A DNA stretch of 5,816 nt. Origin: Pyrinomonadaceae bacterium. Lineage in GTDB: Bacteria > Acidobacteriota > Blastocatellia > Pyrinomonadales > Pyrinomonadaceae. How positions within the stretch are numbered: position 1 is the first letter of the stretch; every line of letters begins with the position of its first letter. The position numbers and the translations under genes were made by a program. Of the stretch, positions 1 to 5,816 are shown one piece after another. Below the pieces are notes generated by a model, which worked only from the letters and a program-made list of their open reading frames with translations, searched no databases and was not told where the DNA came from. The DNA is taken from assembly GCA_025929655.1 (NCBI GenBank), contig JAICPV010000172.1, positions 1 through 5,816 on the forward strand, read 5' to 3'.

Positions 1-1
1 C

Positions 2-706
2 GAAGTCAAAGATGCGTCGATGCTCTATGCGGTGGCGCCGGTTTCGAGCAATTCGGAAGGCGATTCGGATACGAACACTGGCTCGGTCATTCCTGATGTT
101 TCTGACAATTCATCGGCGATCGTAAACGCGAGTATCAAGAAAGCAGCACAGTCGAAAGCACCGGCCGCCGTCGGCCCGAAGAAGGAAGGAACTGTCCGCA
201 TAGGCGCGATCATCAAAACCGGCGCGGTCGGCAGCGGAATCGCTGCTGCGGACCTGGCAAACGCAGTACAGAATGCGCTCGGTCAACACGTAAAGGGCAC
301 AAAGGTCGAGATCGTCCCGATCGAAGCCAAGTTGTCTACGGCTCAGGCCGAAGAAGCTAGACAGAAAGAATGCGATTACGTGCTTCAAGCAACGGCGTCG
401 CATAAAAAAGGCGGTGGTGGTTTCGGCGGATTCGGGAAGATGCTGAGTTCCGTGGCACCGGTAATGGGCGTCGGCGGAGTCGCGGGGCATATCGCGGCTT
501 CAACGATCATCACCGCCGCGAGCTTGTCGGGAAGCATGAAGAACAAGGACGAAGTGACGCTAGACCTGGCGGTGAGCCCGGCGGGCGGAACCAATCAGGT
601 TCTTGCGCAGCAGTTCAAAGCTAAGGCGAAAGGCGACGGTGATGATATCATATCGGCCGTTGTCGAACAGGCGGCCGCAGCGATCGTACATAGCGTTGGC
701 AAATGA
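2..706 (+). CDS. Partial protein of unknown function with possible CsgG/FlgO-like middle and glycine-rich segment
   Basis: The frame is open from base 2, so the true start is probably left of the window and the ATG at base 20 is likely internal; 234 residues plus stop are visible. After a Ser/Asp/Asn-rich, low-complexity stretch (residues about 15-55) comes a beta-alpha-beta-like region beginning TVRIGAII (about 64-71), then VEIVPIEA and EARQKECDYVLQA (about 118-130). This pattern resembles the alpha/beta fold of CsgG, FlgO and TolB N-terminal domains, where a strand ending in DYVL is typical; that is a fold guess, not a family match. A KKGGGGFGGFGK run and a small-residue hydrophobic stretch (about 147-176) follow, then a Lys/Asp-rich tail with an amphipathic Ala-rich helix. 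The hydrophobic stretch could be a membrane-associated hairpin or a glycine-zipper-like element. Proteins of this general appearance occur in Acidobacteriota without known function; an envelope location is inferred. The stop (704-706) lies 47 bases before the methyltransferase gene on the same strand. Confidence 0.75.
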   Translation, partial: EVKDASMLYAVAPVSSNSEGDSDTNTGSVIPDVSDNSSAIVNASIKKAAQSKAPAAVGPKKEGTVRIGAIIKTGAVGSGIAAADLANAVQNALGQHVKGTKVEIVPIEAKLSTAQAEEARQKECDYVLQATASHKKGGGGFGGFGKMLSSVAPVMGVGGVAGHIAASTIITAASLSGSMKNKDEVTLDLAVSPAGGTNQVLAQQFKAKAKGDGDDIISAVVEQAAAAIVHSVGK

Positions 707-743
707 CGGAGAGGGCGTTATTTACGCGACCTTATAATATAAA

Positions 744-749
744 AGGAGG
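744..749 (+). promoter_or_regulatory. Shine-Dalgarno site of the O-methyltransferase gene
   Basis: AGGAGG lies four bases before the ATG at 754. It decides the start: the same frame also has an ATG at 703 that overlaps the previous stop codon as ATGA, but nothing SD-like precedes it. The 17 extra residues it would add do not look like part of the methyltransferase fold. Confidence 0.85.
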
Positions 750-753
750 AATC

Positions 754-1791
754 ATGTCGGAAAGTTCAACACAACGTGTGCTCGACCGCGAGCCGGTCGA
801 ACAAATGCTTCAGATGATGTCGGGACTCTGGATTACCCGCTGCATCTGGGTAGCGGCGAAGCTTGGTATTTCGGACCTGCTTGCGGATGCTGCCAGGTCA
901 GTTGTTGATCTGGCCGCGGCGACAGAAACACACGAGGATTCGCTTTATCGCGTTCTGCGTGCTCTAGCTATGGCCGGCGTTTACAAGGAAGAAGAAGGCC
1001 GTAAGTTTTCGCTTACGCCGCTTTCGGAAACTCTTCGCAGCGACGTCGTCGGTTCGCTTCGCGGCGCCGCGATCTCCGAAATGGGCCAGGTGCATTACGA
1101 GGCGTGGGGCAACCTGATGGCTTCGGTGAAAACGGGCGAGATCGCTTTCGATAATAAGTTCGGCAAAGACATCTGGGCTTACTTCCAGACCGATCCGGAA
1201 CAGGCCGAGAATTTCAATCGCTACATGGCCGCCAGCTCAGAGCCGCTGAACGAGGCGATCAGCACCAAATACGATTTCTCGGGTTACAAGAAGCTGATAG
1301 ACGTCGGCGGCGGCATTGGTGGAATGATCTCTGCGATCCTGGCGAAGAATCCTGATCTGAAAGGCGTGATCTACGACGCGCCATCGGTCGTCGAGCAGGC
1401 CAAGGGATTTCTCGCTTCAAAAGGCGTCGCTGACCGATGCGAAACGATCGGGGGTGATTTTTTCGAATCGGTTCCGGAGGGCGGCGATATTTATTCGATG
1501 CGGTGGATCCTGCACGATTGGGAAGATTCGAAATCGTTGAAGATCCTCGAGAACATCAAAAAGGTCCTACCGGAAAAGGGAAAGTTGTTACTCGCAGAGG
1601 CGGTCGTGCCAGAAGCGGGCGAGCCGCATTTCAGCAAATTCTTCGATCTGATCATGCTCGTAATGACCGGCGGACGAGAACGCACTGAAAAGGAATGGCG
1701 CGAGCTACTCGAAAAGGCCAGCTACAAGATCGAACGGATCATTCCGACCGAGTCTTTCCTCAGTATTATCGAAGCAGTTCCCGTTCGATGA
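754..1791 (+). CDS. SAM-dependent O-methyltransferase, family 2 (COMT/CrtF/ASMT-like)
   Basis: A complete 345-residue protein, the usual length for this family. It transfers a methyl group from S-adenosylmethionine, usually to a hydroxyl of a small aromatic or polyketide molecule, and is expected in the cytoplasm as a homodimer. Residues about 14-100 form the N-terminal winged-helix dimerisation domain (LWITRCIWVAAKLGISDLLA, then SLYRVLRALAMAGV). The Rossmann-type catalytic domain follows: motif I DVGGGIGG (183-190), the acidic YDAP (207-210), GDFFESVP (234-241), and ILHDW (252-256) with H254 at the position of the catalytic base. E282 and E309 in GGRERT (306-311) match the two glutamates that assist the histidine in plant caffeate O-methyltransferase. 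All key residues are present, so the enzyme should be active. The substrate cannot be read from the sequence: related enzymes act on hydroxyneurosporene, anthracyclines, phenylpropanoids and acetylserotonin, and no pathway gene is adjacent. It is preceded on the same strand by the unknown gene, with a 47-base gap, and followed 24 bases later by an intrinsic terminator. Confidence 0.93.
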   Translation: MSESSTQRVLDREPVEQMLQMMSGLWITRCIWVAAKLGISDLLADAARSVVDLAAATETHEDSLYRVLRALAMAGVYKEEEGRKFSLTPLSETLRSDVVGSLRGAAISEMGQVHYEAWGNLMASVKTGEIAFDNKFGKDIWAYFQTDPEQAENFNRYMAASSEPLNEAISTKYDFSGYKKLIDVGGGIGGMISAILAKNPDLKGVIYDAPSVVEQAKGFLASKGVADRCETIGGDFFESVPEGGDIYSMRWILHDWEDSKSLKILENIKKVLPEKGKLLLAEAVVPEAGEPHFSKFFDLIMLVMTGGRERTEKEWRELLEKASYKIERIIPTESFLSIIEAVPVR

Positions 1792-1815
1792 CCAAACATT
1801 GTCTTCCATCGACAC

Positions 1816-1848
1816 AAAATGCCCGGAAAATTACCGGGCATTTTTTTT
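1816..1848 (+). terminator. Rho-independent terminator after the O-methyltransferase gene
   Basis: A GC-rich stem ATGCCCGG (1819-1826 with its preceding A) pairs with CCGGGCAT (1834-1841) around a seven-base AAAATTA loop. A:T pairs at 1816-1818 extend it, and eight T residues (1841-1848) follow. It starts 24 bases past the stop at 1791. On the minus strand only four T residues would follow the stem, so it would be a weak terminator for the convergent kinase gene. Confidence 0.92.
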
Positions 1849-1929
1849 CGGAACCGTGACCCATTTTTCGTCGTTCTTACGCTTATAAAGATGAGTAGCA
1901 AAATATCGTTTCTCGAATTTTCGAACGGA

Positions 1930-2015
1930 CGGCGAGGTTAACTTTCATCTATCTACAAATTCATATCTTTGATTCCGCATAATACCTACAGAAGCACTCT
2001 TAAGTAACCTCGCCG
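1930..2015. repeat. Perfect 11-base inverted repeat in the convergent intergenic region
   Basis: CGGCGAGGTTA at 1930-1940 is exactly the reverse complement of TAACCTCGCCG at 2005-2015, with 64 bases between the arms. The pairing stops at both ends. The enclosed sequence is AT-rich with no convincing ORF. The right arm overlaps the neighbouring stop-codon hairpin by two bases. It may form a long-range stem in the 3' end of the kinase mRNA or be a remnant of a small element; the function is unknown. Confidence 0.55.
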
Positions 2016-2037
2016 GCTTTCCTATTTTGGAAAGCCG
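2014..2037 (-). other. Hairpin spanning the stop codon of the kinase gene
   Basis: CGGCTTTCC (2014-2022) and GGAAAGCCG (2029-2037) form a perfect nine-pair stem with a six-base loop. On the minus strand the TAG stop (2024-2022) sits where the loop joins the second arm, so the last codons (Ile-Gly-Phe-Pro) form the first arm. No T tract follows on either strand, so it is not a canonical intrinsic terminator. It could protect the mRNA 3' end, or termination may depend on Rho or on the structure formed with the nearby inverted repeat. Confidence 0.6.
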
Positions 2038-5000
2038 ATCCTGTTTAGTAGGTCATCGAATCGCGGATCGCCGTGCAGGTTTTTCATCCGGCGGCCGACC
2101 TTGATCAACGCCAGCCAATTGGAACGCTCCTGATACGCGCGCTCGAGCCAATAGAACGCCTTGTCCTTTTCGTTCATGCCCGCGTAAACGACGCTGGGTA
2201 AAAACGATGACGCCTGTTTCGATCGAACTTTTTCTTCCAATTCCGTAGCCATTTTCTGAGCTTCGGCTTTTCGTCCGGCCATCGCGTAAACATGCCCGAG
2301 GGCCATATCCGCGATCGGATCCTGAGACAGCTGCCTGATATTCTGAAGCGCCTGGATCGACTCTTCATATCGGCCCTGTTCCTCCAGCACCTCGCCGAGA
2401 GTTAAATATGCCCTGGCGAAGGTGGGATCACGTTCGATCACCATGCGCACTTGAGCCTCGGCTTCGTCATACCGCCCCGCGATATATAGTGCCCAGCCGA
2501 TATTGATCAGGACATTCAACGATAACGGATCCGTTTGAAGTGCGTTTCTAAATTCCGTCAACGCTTCGTCGGTTCGTCCCATTGCAACGAGAAAATTTCC
2601 GTAACCAAAATGGGCCTCGACGCTGTTGGGGCTGAGCTGTATTGCACGTTTGTATTCCTGTTCCGCGCCAGTGAAGTCCCAATCGTAGGTCGCTTTTACT
2701 GCCGCCAACGCAACGTATGCGTTACTTTGCGACGGGTCGAGCTCGAGTGCCCGAAGCGCATTCTCCTTAACTTTCGGGTAGGCAACTTGCGTCGACATTG
2801 TGCCGTACGCAGGCGCACTTCGGTAGGCGAGAGCAAGGCCCAAGTGTGCAAGTGCGTATTCCGGATCGATCGCGATCGCCTTTTCATACAGCTCGATACT
2901 TTCGGTCGTAGCAGCGGGCGTTCCCTTTTGTCGGTAATATTCGGCCTTTAGGTAATTCTGAAACGCCTCGTTATTAACGGTATGCGTCTTCGAATTCGGC
3001 GTCGGACCTCCCGTCGTAAGCTGCAAGACATCGATCACCTTCGCGGAGATCGTGTCCTGAAGCGCGAAAATGCGATCAGCCTTCTCTGCGAACGACATCG
3101 ACAGCAGAGGCCGGCCTTCGCTGACGTCTATCATCTCGAGTTCGACTTTGTAACCATCTTCAAAACGCTGCAGTCTGCCGGCCAAAACACTTTCGACGCC
3201 AAGTTCGGCTCCGGCGCCACGGGCGTCCATTAGCCCTGATTTGTAGCGAAAACTACTAGCGCGGGGGATCACTCGTATTCCGGGGTAATTTGAGATCCTG
3301 GCGATAAGCCCGTCGCTGATGCCGTCGGCGATGTATTCATTCGAAGCGTCACCGGTCTCGTTCGAGAAAGGCAGCACCGCCACAGATTTGAATTGGGAGG
3401 GCACTTGCTGTAGGACCGTCCGCGGATCGGTTCCCACATTAACGGTCAGGAATCCGCTCGCATACGCCGCCAAAAGTCCGGCAACCAAAACGCCCGCTGC
3501 CCCGAACTTCCATATGTGCTGTACAAAAAAGCCCCTCTGGATCGTTCCGGTTGGCAGATCGGCTTCGGGCGATGTAACGGCTTCGCTCCGCCAAGTTGAA
3601 GTGAAGTCCTCAAGTGAGGAATCTAAAATTCGCACGCGCCCGTTCTGGAGAGTTTTGTTCGTTCGATGCAGCAGCTCTATAAACCGCGGGTCATGGTGGA
3701 TGACGTGCAGTTTTCGCTCCGTTCCCAGCCATGCGAGCCACGGATCGCGCTCTTCCACACCGATCTCCAGATAATTGAAGGCTCGGTCAAGTCTCTCCGC
3801 GGCAACGTTGGCAAAGAACAGGAACATCGGTTTGACATATTCCGTTTTCGAGCGCTCAGCCATTGCGTCGGCAAGTTTGATGGCGTCGCCTTTGCGGCCC
3901 GCCGCGGCGTACGCAAAACAAAGATTGAATTCCGCAAGCGCGGAACCCGGCATTATCTCGTCTGCCAGCTCGCACTCAGCTACCGCTTCTTCAGCCCGGC
4001 CCAACTCCGTGAGAATGTATCCCCGCTGAATGTGACCCTGCGGATAGTTTTCATCGAGGCCGATGATCTCTTCGACCTTCGAAAGCGCCGCCTCGAGGTT
4101 GCCGGTCTGGTAGCTGCTCCAAGCAACAAGAATCTTCGTTCGCAAAGAAAGCGGGTCAAGTTGTTCCGCCTTTTGCATTTCTTCGATCCCCTCAGAAAAA
4201 CGGCCGGTGCCGACGAGCAATGCCGAGTACCATTCATGCGAGAGCGAATAATGCGGGCTCAGCTCTATCGACCGTTTGAAAAGTCGTTCCGCTTTTGCGT
4301 ATTCGAACTTGTTAAGAACTATCAGCCCCATCGACGCGTATGCTTCCCCGAGCTCCTTGTCGATCTGCAGAGCACGCCGCGCAGCCGCCTCAGCCATTTG
4401 GTATGACTCCGGAACCGGGATCAAGCCGTAGATGTTCGCCCAAATGTAAAAGTCCGCGATGCCCACGTGCGCGAGCGCGTAATTCGGGTCGTAGTCGATA
4501 GCGGCGTTGAATGCCTCGATAGCCTTGGGCAATGACTGCGACGTGAACTGGTTCCAATAGAACCGGCCTTTCATGTAAGCTTCGTAAGCCCGTGGATCGT
4601 CGGTTCCTCGTTTTGAAAGTTTCGCACGGTCCTCGCCTGTCAACTGAGGGATCAATGCAGCGGCAACTTCTTCCGATATCGCGTCCTCCAGTTCGAGCAC
4701 GTCGGTGAGACATTTATCGAACTGTCCGGCCCATATCGCCGAGCCTTTGTCGACCTCGAGTAGCTGCAGCGAAATCCGAAGCCGGTCACCGAAACGTCGG
4801 ATCCGCCCGTCCAGCACGAAATCGACGCCAAGCTCCTTGCCCGCTCGAAACGGATTGACGAAATGCTCGTTGTAACGAGTGATCGAGCTTGTCGGGCGAA
4901 CATTAAGCGCTCTTACCGTGGCTAGTCGCGTGATTATTGCGTCTGCTAAACCGATCGTTAAATAAGCCTCATCAGTGTTTTCGGCCGCCCCCGGGCTCAT

Positions 5001-5816
5001 CAGCGAAAGGGGCAAAACCGCGACAAGCTTCGAGCCGTCCGACGCTTCTGCTTGCGGACGGATCGATTCCAGAAAGAATAGAGGTGCCGAAATCGTCTGG
5101 CCTTTGAAATGCCGCTCGATATCGAAGCGAAATTCCGAGACGGAACCGTATCGCTGCTTCGGTTGTTTTTGCAACGCTTTGAGAACGATATTGTCCAGGT
5201 TTCCGCGAAGCTCTGTTTGAAGCTCGTCAGGCGAATCGCGTCGCAGGTCGGCGATATCTATCAGCGTGGTCGCATTGCTGTTCACCGGCACAGGCGCAAG
5301 CCCGAGGTCGTTTCCGACGACCGCCTCGCTGGGCAGCGGCGGCTCATCTTCGCAAATCGCGCGTGCGACCGCGTGTGCGTTCCGGCTAGCTTGCGTGTAC
5401 GGGCGAAACCCCGTCAGCAGCTCGAACAGGATCACGCCCAGGCTGTAAACGTCACTGGCGTACGTGACCGCTTCGCCGCGAATCTGCTCCGGCGAGGCGT
5501 AATCGACGGTCATCATCCGCAAAGCGGTAGCAGTCGGACGAAGCGTATCGAGCGCCATTTCGGGATCGAGCAGCTTTGCGATCCCAAAATCCAATAGCCG
5601 TGGATTTCCGTCGTTGGTGATAAAGATGTTCGAGGGCTTAAGGTCGCGATGGATAACGCGTTTTTGATGCGCGTATTCGACCGCCTGGCAAACCCGCGCG
5701 AAAAGTTTCAGGCGCTCCTCCACCGTCAAACGTTCGCGGTCGCAATAGCGGTAAAGCGGCAGCCCGTCGATATATTCCATCACGAAATACGGCCGCCCGT
5801 CGTCGGTCGTGCCGCC
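2022..5816 (-). CDS. Large Ser/Thr protein kinase with two TolB/FlgO-like + TPR modules, 5' end outside window
   Basis: The frame is open to the right edge and already reads GGTTDDGRPYFVMEY there, the strand 4-5/hinge region of a Hanks-type kinase, so the GTG at 5783-5781 is an internal valine codon and the N-lobe (glycine loop, VAIK lysine, alpha-C) is missing only because the window ends. 1264 residues are visible, numbered here from the edge. Kinase C-lobe 1-238: HRDLKPSN (56-63; catalytic D58, N63), DFG (76-78), SPE (108-110), F-helix D122 and R222 are all present, so an active RD-type kinase is likely; an acidic/proline-rich insert of about 50 residues lies at 154-204. Next come TolB/FlgO-like domain 1 (262-392, LVAVLPLS), about seven TPRs (408-658), an end cap (681-721), a hydrophobic helix (771-792), TolB/FlgO-like domain 2 (809-933, VAVLPFS), about seven TPRs (949-1199) and a second cap (1219-1262). 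Kinase phosphotransfer to Ser/Thr is known for the family; sensing or scaffolding by the TPR modules is inferred. The gene converges on the methyltransferase gene. Confidence 0.93.
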   Translation of the reverse strand, partial: GGTTDDGRPYFVMEYIDGLPLYRYCDRERLTVEERLKLFARVCQAVEYAHQKRVIHRDLKPSNIFITNDGNPRLLDFGIAKLLDPEMALDTLRPTATALRMMTVDYASPEQIRGEAVTYASDVYSLGVILFELLTGFRPYTQASRNAHAVARAICEDEPPLPSEAVVGNDLGLAPVPVNSNATTLIDIADLRRDSPDELQTELRGNLDNIVLKALQKQPKQRYGSVSEFRFDIERHFKGQTISAPLFFLESIRPQAEASDGSKLVAVLPLSLMSPGAAENTDEAYLTIGLADAIITRLATVRALNVRPTSSITRYNEHFVNPFRAGKELGVDFVLDGRIRRFGDRLRISLQLLEVDKGSAIWAGQFDKCLTDVLELEDAISEEVAAALIPQLTGEDRAKLSKRGTDDPRAYEAYMKGRFYWNQFTSQSLPKAIEAFNAAIDYDPNYALAHVGIADFYIWANIYGLIPVPESYQMAEAAARRALQIDKELGEAYASMGLIVLNKFEYAKAERLFKRSIELSPHYSLSHEWYSALLVGTGRFSEGIEEMQKAEQLDPLSLRTKILVAWSSYQTGNLEAALSKVEEIIGLDENYPQGHIQRGYILTELGRAEEAVAECELADEIMPGSALAEFNLCFAYAAAGRKGDAIKLADAMAERSKTEYVKPMFLFFANVAAERLDRAFNYLEIGVEERDPWLAWLGTERKLHVIHHDPRFIELLHRTNKTLQNGRVRILDSSLEDFTSTWRSEAVTSPEADLPTGTIQRGFFVQHIWKFGAAGVLVAGLLAAYASGFLTVNVGTDPRTVLQQVPSQFKSVAVLPFSNETGDASNEYIADGISDGLIARISNYPGIRVIPRASSFRYKSGLMDARGAGAELGVESVLAGRLQRFEDGYKVELEMIDVSEGRPLLSMSFAEKADRIFALQDTISAKVIDVLQLTTGGPTPNSKTHTVNNEAFQNYLKAEYYRQKGTPAATTESIELYEKAIAIDPEYALAHLGLALAYRSAPAYGTMSTQVAYPKVKENALRALELDPSQSNAYVALAAVKATYDWDFTGAEQEYKRAIQLSPNSVEAHFGYGNFLVAMGRTDEALTEFRNALQTDPLSLNVLINIGWALYIAGRYDEAEAQVRMVIERDPTFARAYLTLGEVLEEQGRYEESIQALQNIRQLSQDPIADMALGHVYAMAGRKAEAQKMATELEEKVRSKQASSFLPSVVYAGMNEKDKAFYWLERAYQERSNWLALIKVGRRMKNLHGDPRFDDLLNRIGFPK
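2031..3392 (-). repeat. Module copy 2: TolB/FlgO-like domain, TPR array and end cap
   Basis: About 454 codons, collinear with copy 1. The TolB/FlgO-like domain (3018-3392) starts VAVLPFSNETGD and contains GAELGVESVLAGRLQR. The TPRs (about 2223-2972) include IDPEYALAHLGLALAY and TDPLSLNVLINIGWALY, and the cap (2031-2162) reads SNWLALIK then HGDPRFDDLLNR. The residue offset from copy 1 stays at about 541-547 from end to end. It lies C-terminal to the membrane helix, so a periplasmic location is inferred. Confidence 0.82.
3441..3506 (-). other. Predicted single transmembrane helix
   Basis: About 22 residues (F-G-A-A-G-V-L-V-A-G-L-L-A-A-Y-A-S-G-F-L-T-V) lack charge. They are preceded by Arg, His and Lys and followed by a near-neutral stretch, which fits an N-in, C-out orientation by the positive-inside rule. 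It is the only strongly hydrophobic segment seen in the visible protein. Confidence 0.8.
3654..5033 (-). repeat. Module copy 1: TolB/FlgO-like domain, TPR array and end cap
   Basis: About 460 codons. The TolB/FlgO-like domain (4641-5033) begins LVAVLPLS and contains GKELGVDFVLDGRIRR. Degenerate 34-residue TPRs (about 3864-4595) follow, with units such as YDPNYALAHVGIADFY and LDPLSLRTKILVAW. The cap (3654-3782) reads DPWLAWLG then HDPRFIELLHR. It lies on the kinase side of the predicted membrane helix, so a cytoplasmic location is inferred. Confidence 0.82.
5103..5816 (-). other. Protein kinase C-lobe (partial domain)
   Basis: This encodes the hinge MEY, the catalytic loop HRDLKPSN, DFG, an activation segment of about 29 residues with several threonines as possible autophosphorylation sites, SPE in place of APE, and DVYSLG of helix F. 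Ser for Ala in APE is common in bacterial kinases. The ATP-binding N-lobe must lie beyond base 5816. Confidence 0.92.

Noticed and set aside
110..490. 126-codon minus-strand open frame
   Set aside because: It overlaps the plus-strand gene whose frame gives a sensible protein; its composition (many Cys, Arg, Phe) looks like a shadow.
733..738. Perfect TATAAT as a -10 promoter box for the methyltransferase
   Set aside because: Transcription would start at about 745, inside the Shine-Dalgarno site, and there is no acceptable -35 box 16-18 bases upstream. It is probably a chance AT-rich match.
703..753. Upstream ATG at 703 overlapping the previous stop codon (ATGA) as the methyltransferase start
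   Set aside because: No Shine-Dalgarno sequence precedes it, while AGGAGG stands four bases before the ATG at 754; the added residues are not typical of the family.
1913..1924. Small TCGAA-TT-TTCGA palindrome
   Set aside because: Five pairs with a two-base loop is too weak and common to call a structure or operator.
1891..1941. Tiny 16-codon plus-strand ORF in the intergenic region after TATAAAG
   Set aside because: Very short, with no Shine-Dalgarno site; no support for translation.
3666..4406. 246-codon plus-strand open frame
   Set aside because: It lies antisense to the TPR region of the kinase; its translation is rich in Arg, Phe and Cys with no recognisable domain, and it is explained by codon bias of the real gene.
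5109..5597. 162-codon plus-strand open frame
   Set aside because: Antisense to the kinase catalytic domain, whose motifs are unambiguous; the translation is Arg/Val-rich and domain-free.
5781..5783. GTG as the start codon of the kinase gene
   Set aside because: The frame continues upstream to the window edge with clear kinase sequence (GGTTDDGRPYF), so this is an internal valine codon.

Overview
The window looks like a piece of an Acidobacteriota chromosome, probably a Blastocatellia relative. This is inferred from a very large Ser/Thr kinase fused to TolB/FlgO-like and TPR regions, from a moderate GC content, and from a small secretory-looking protein of a type I associate with that phylum. 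No marker gene confirms the taxonomy.

Layout: (1) bases 2-706, plus strand, hold the 3' part of an unrecognised gene whose start lies left of the window. It resembles the CsgG/FlgO/TolB alpha-beta fold in the middle and has a glycine-rich hydrophobic stretch. (2) After a 47-base gap with a strong Shine-Dalgarno site, bases 754-1791 encode a complete 345-residue family-2 SAM-dependent O-methyltransferase. It is closed by a clear intrinsic terminator at 1816-1848. (3) Bases 1792-2021 are a convergent intergenic region with the terminator, a perfect 11-base inverted repeat, and the edge of a hairpin that spans the stop codon of the next gene. (4) Bases 2022-5816, minus strand, hold at least 1264 codons of one reading frame: the C-lobe of a Hanks-type Ser/Thr kinase followed by two collinear copies of a roughly 455-residue module. 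Each copy is a TolB/FlgO-like domain, about seven TPRs and a W-L-A...DPRF end cap. One predicted transmembrane helix separates the copies. The kinase N-lobe lies beyond the right edge.

The first two genes may be co-transcribed. The kinase gene is transcribed toward them and nothing visible links it to them functionally. The most interesting feature is the kinase: if the helix spans the membrane, it carries one copy of the same sensory/scaffold module on each side. Kinase-TolB-TPR proteins are known in Acidobacteriota, so this is an unusual architecture rather than a demonstrably new system. No mobile element, CRISPR array, tRNA or rRNA was seen.
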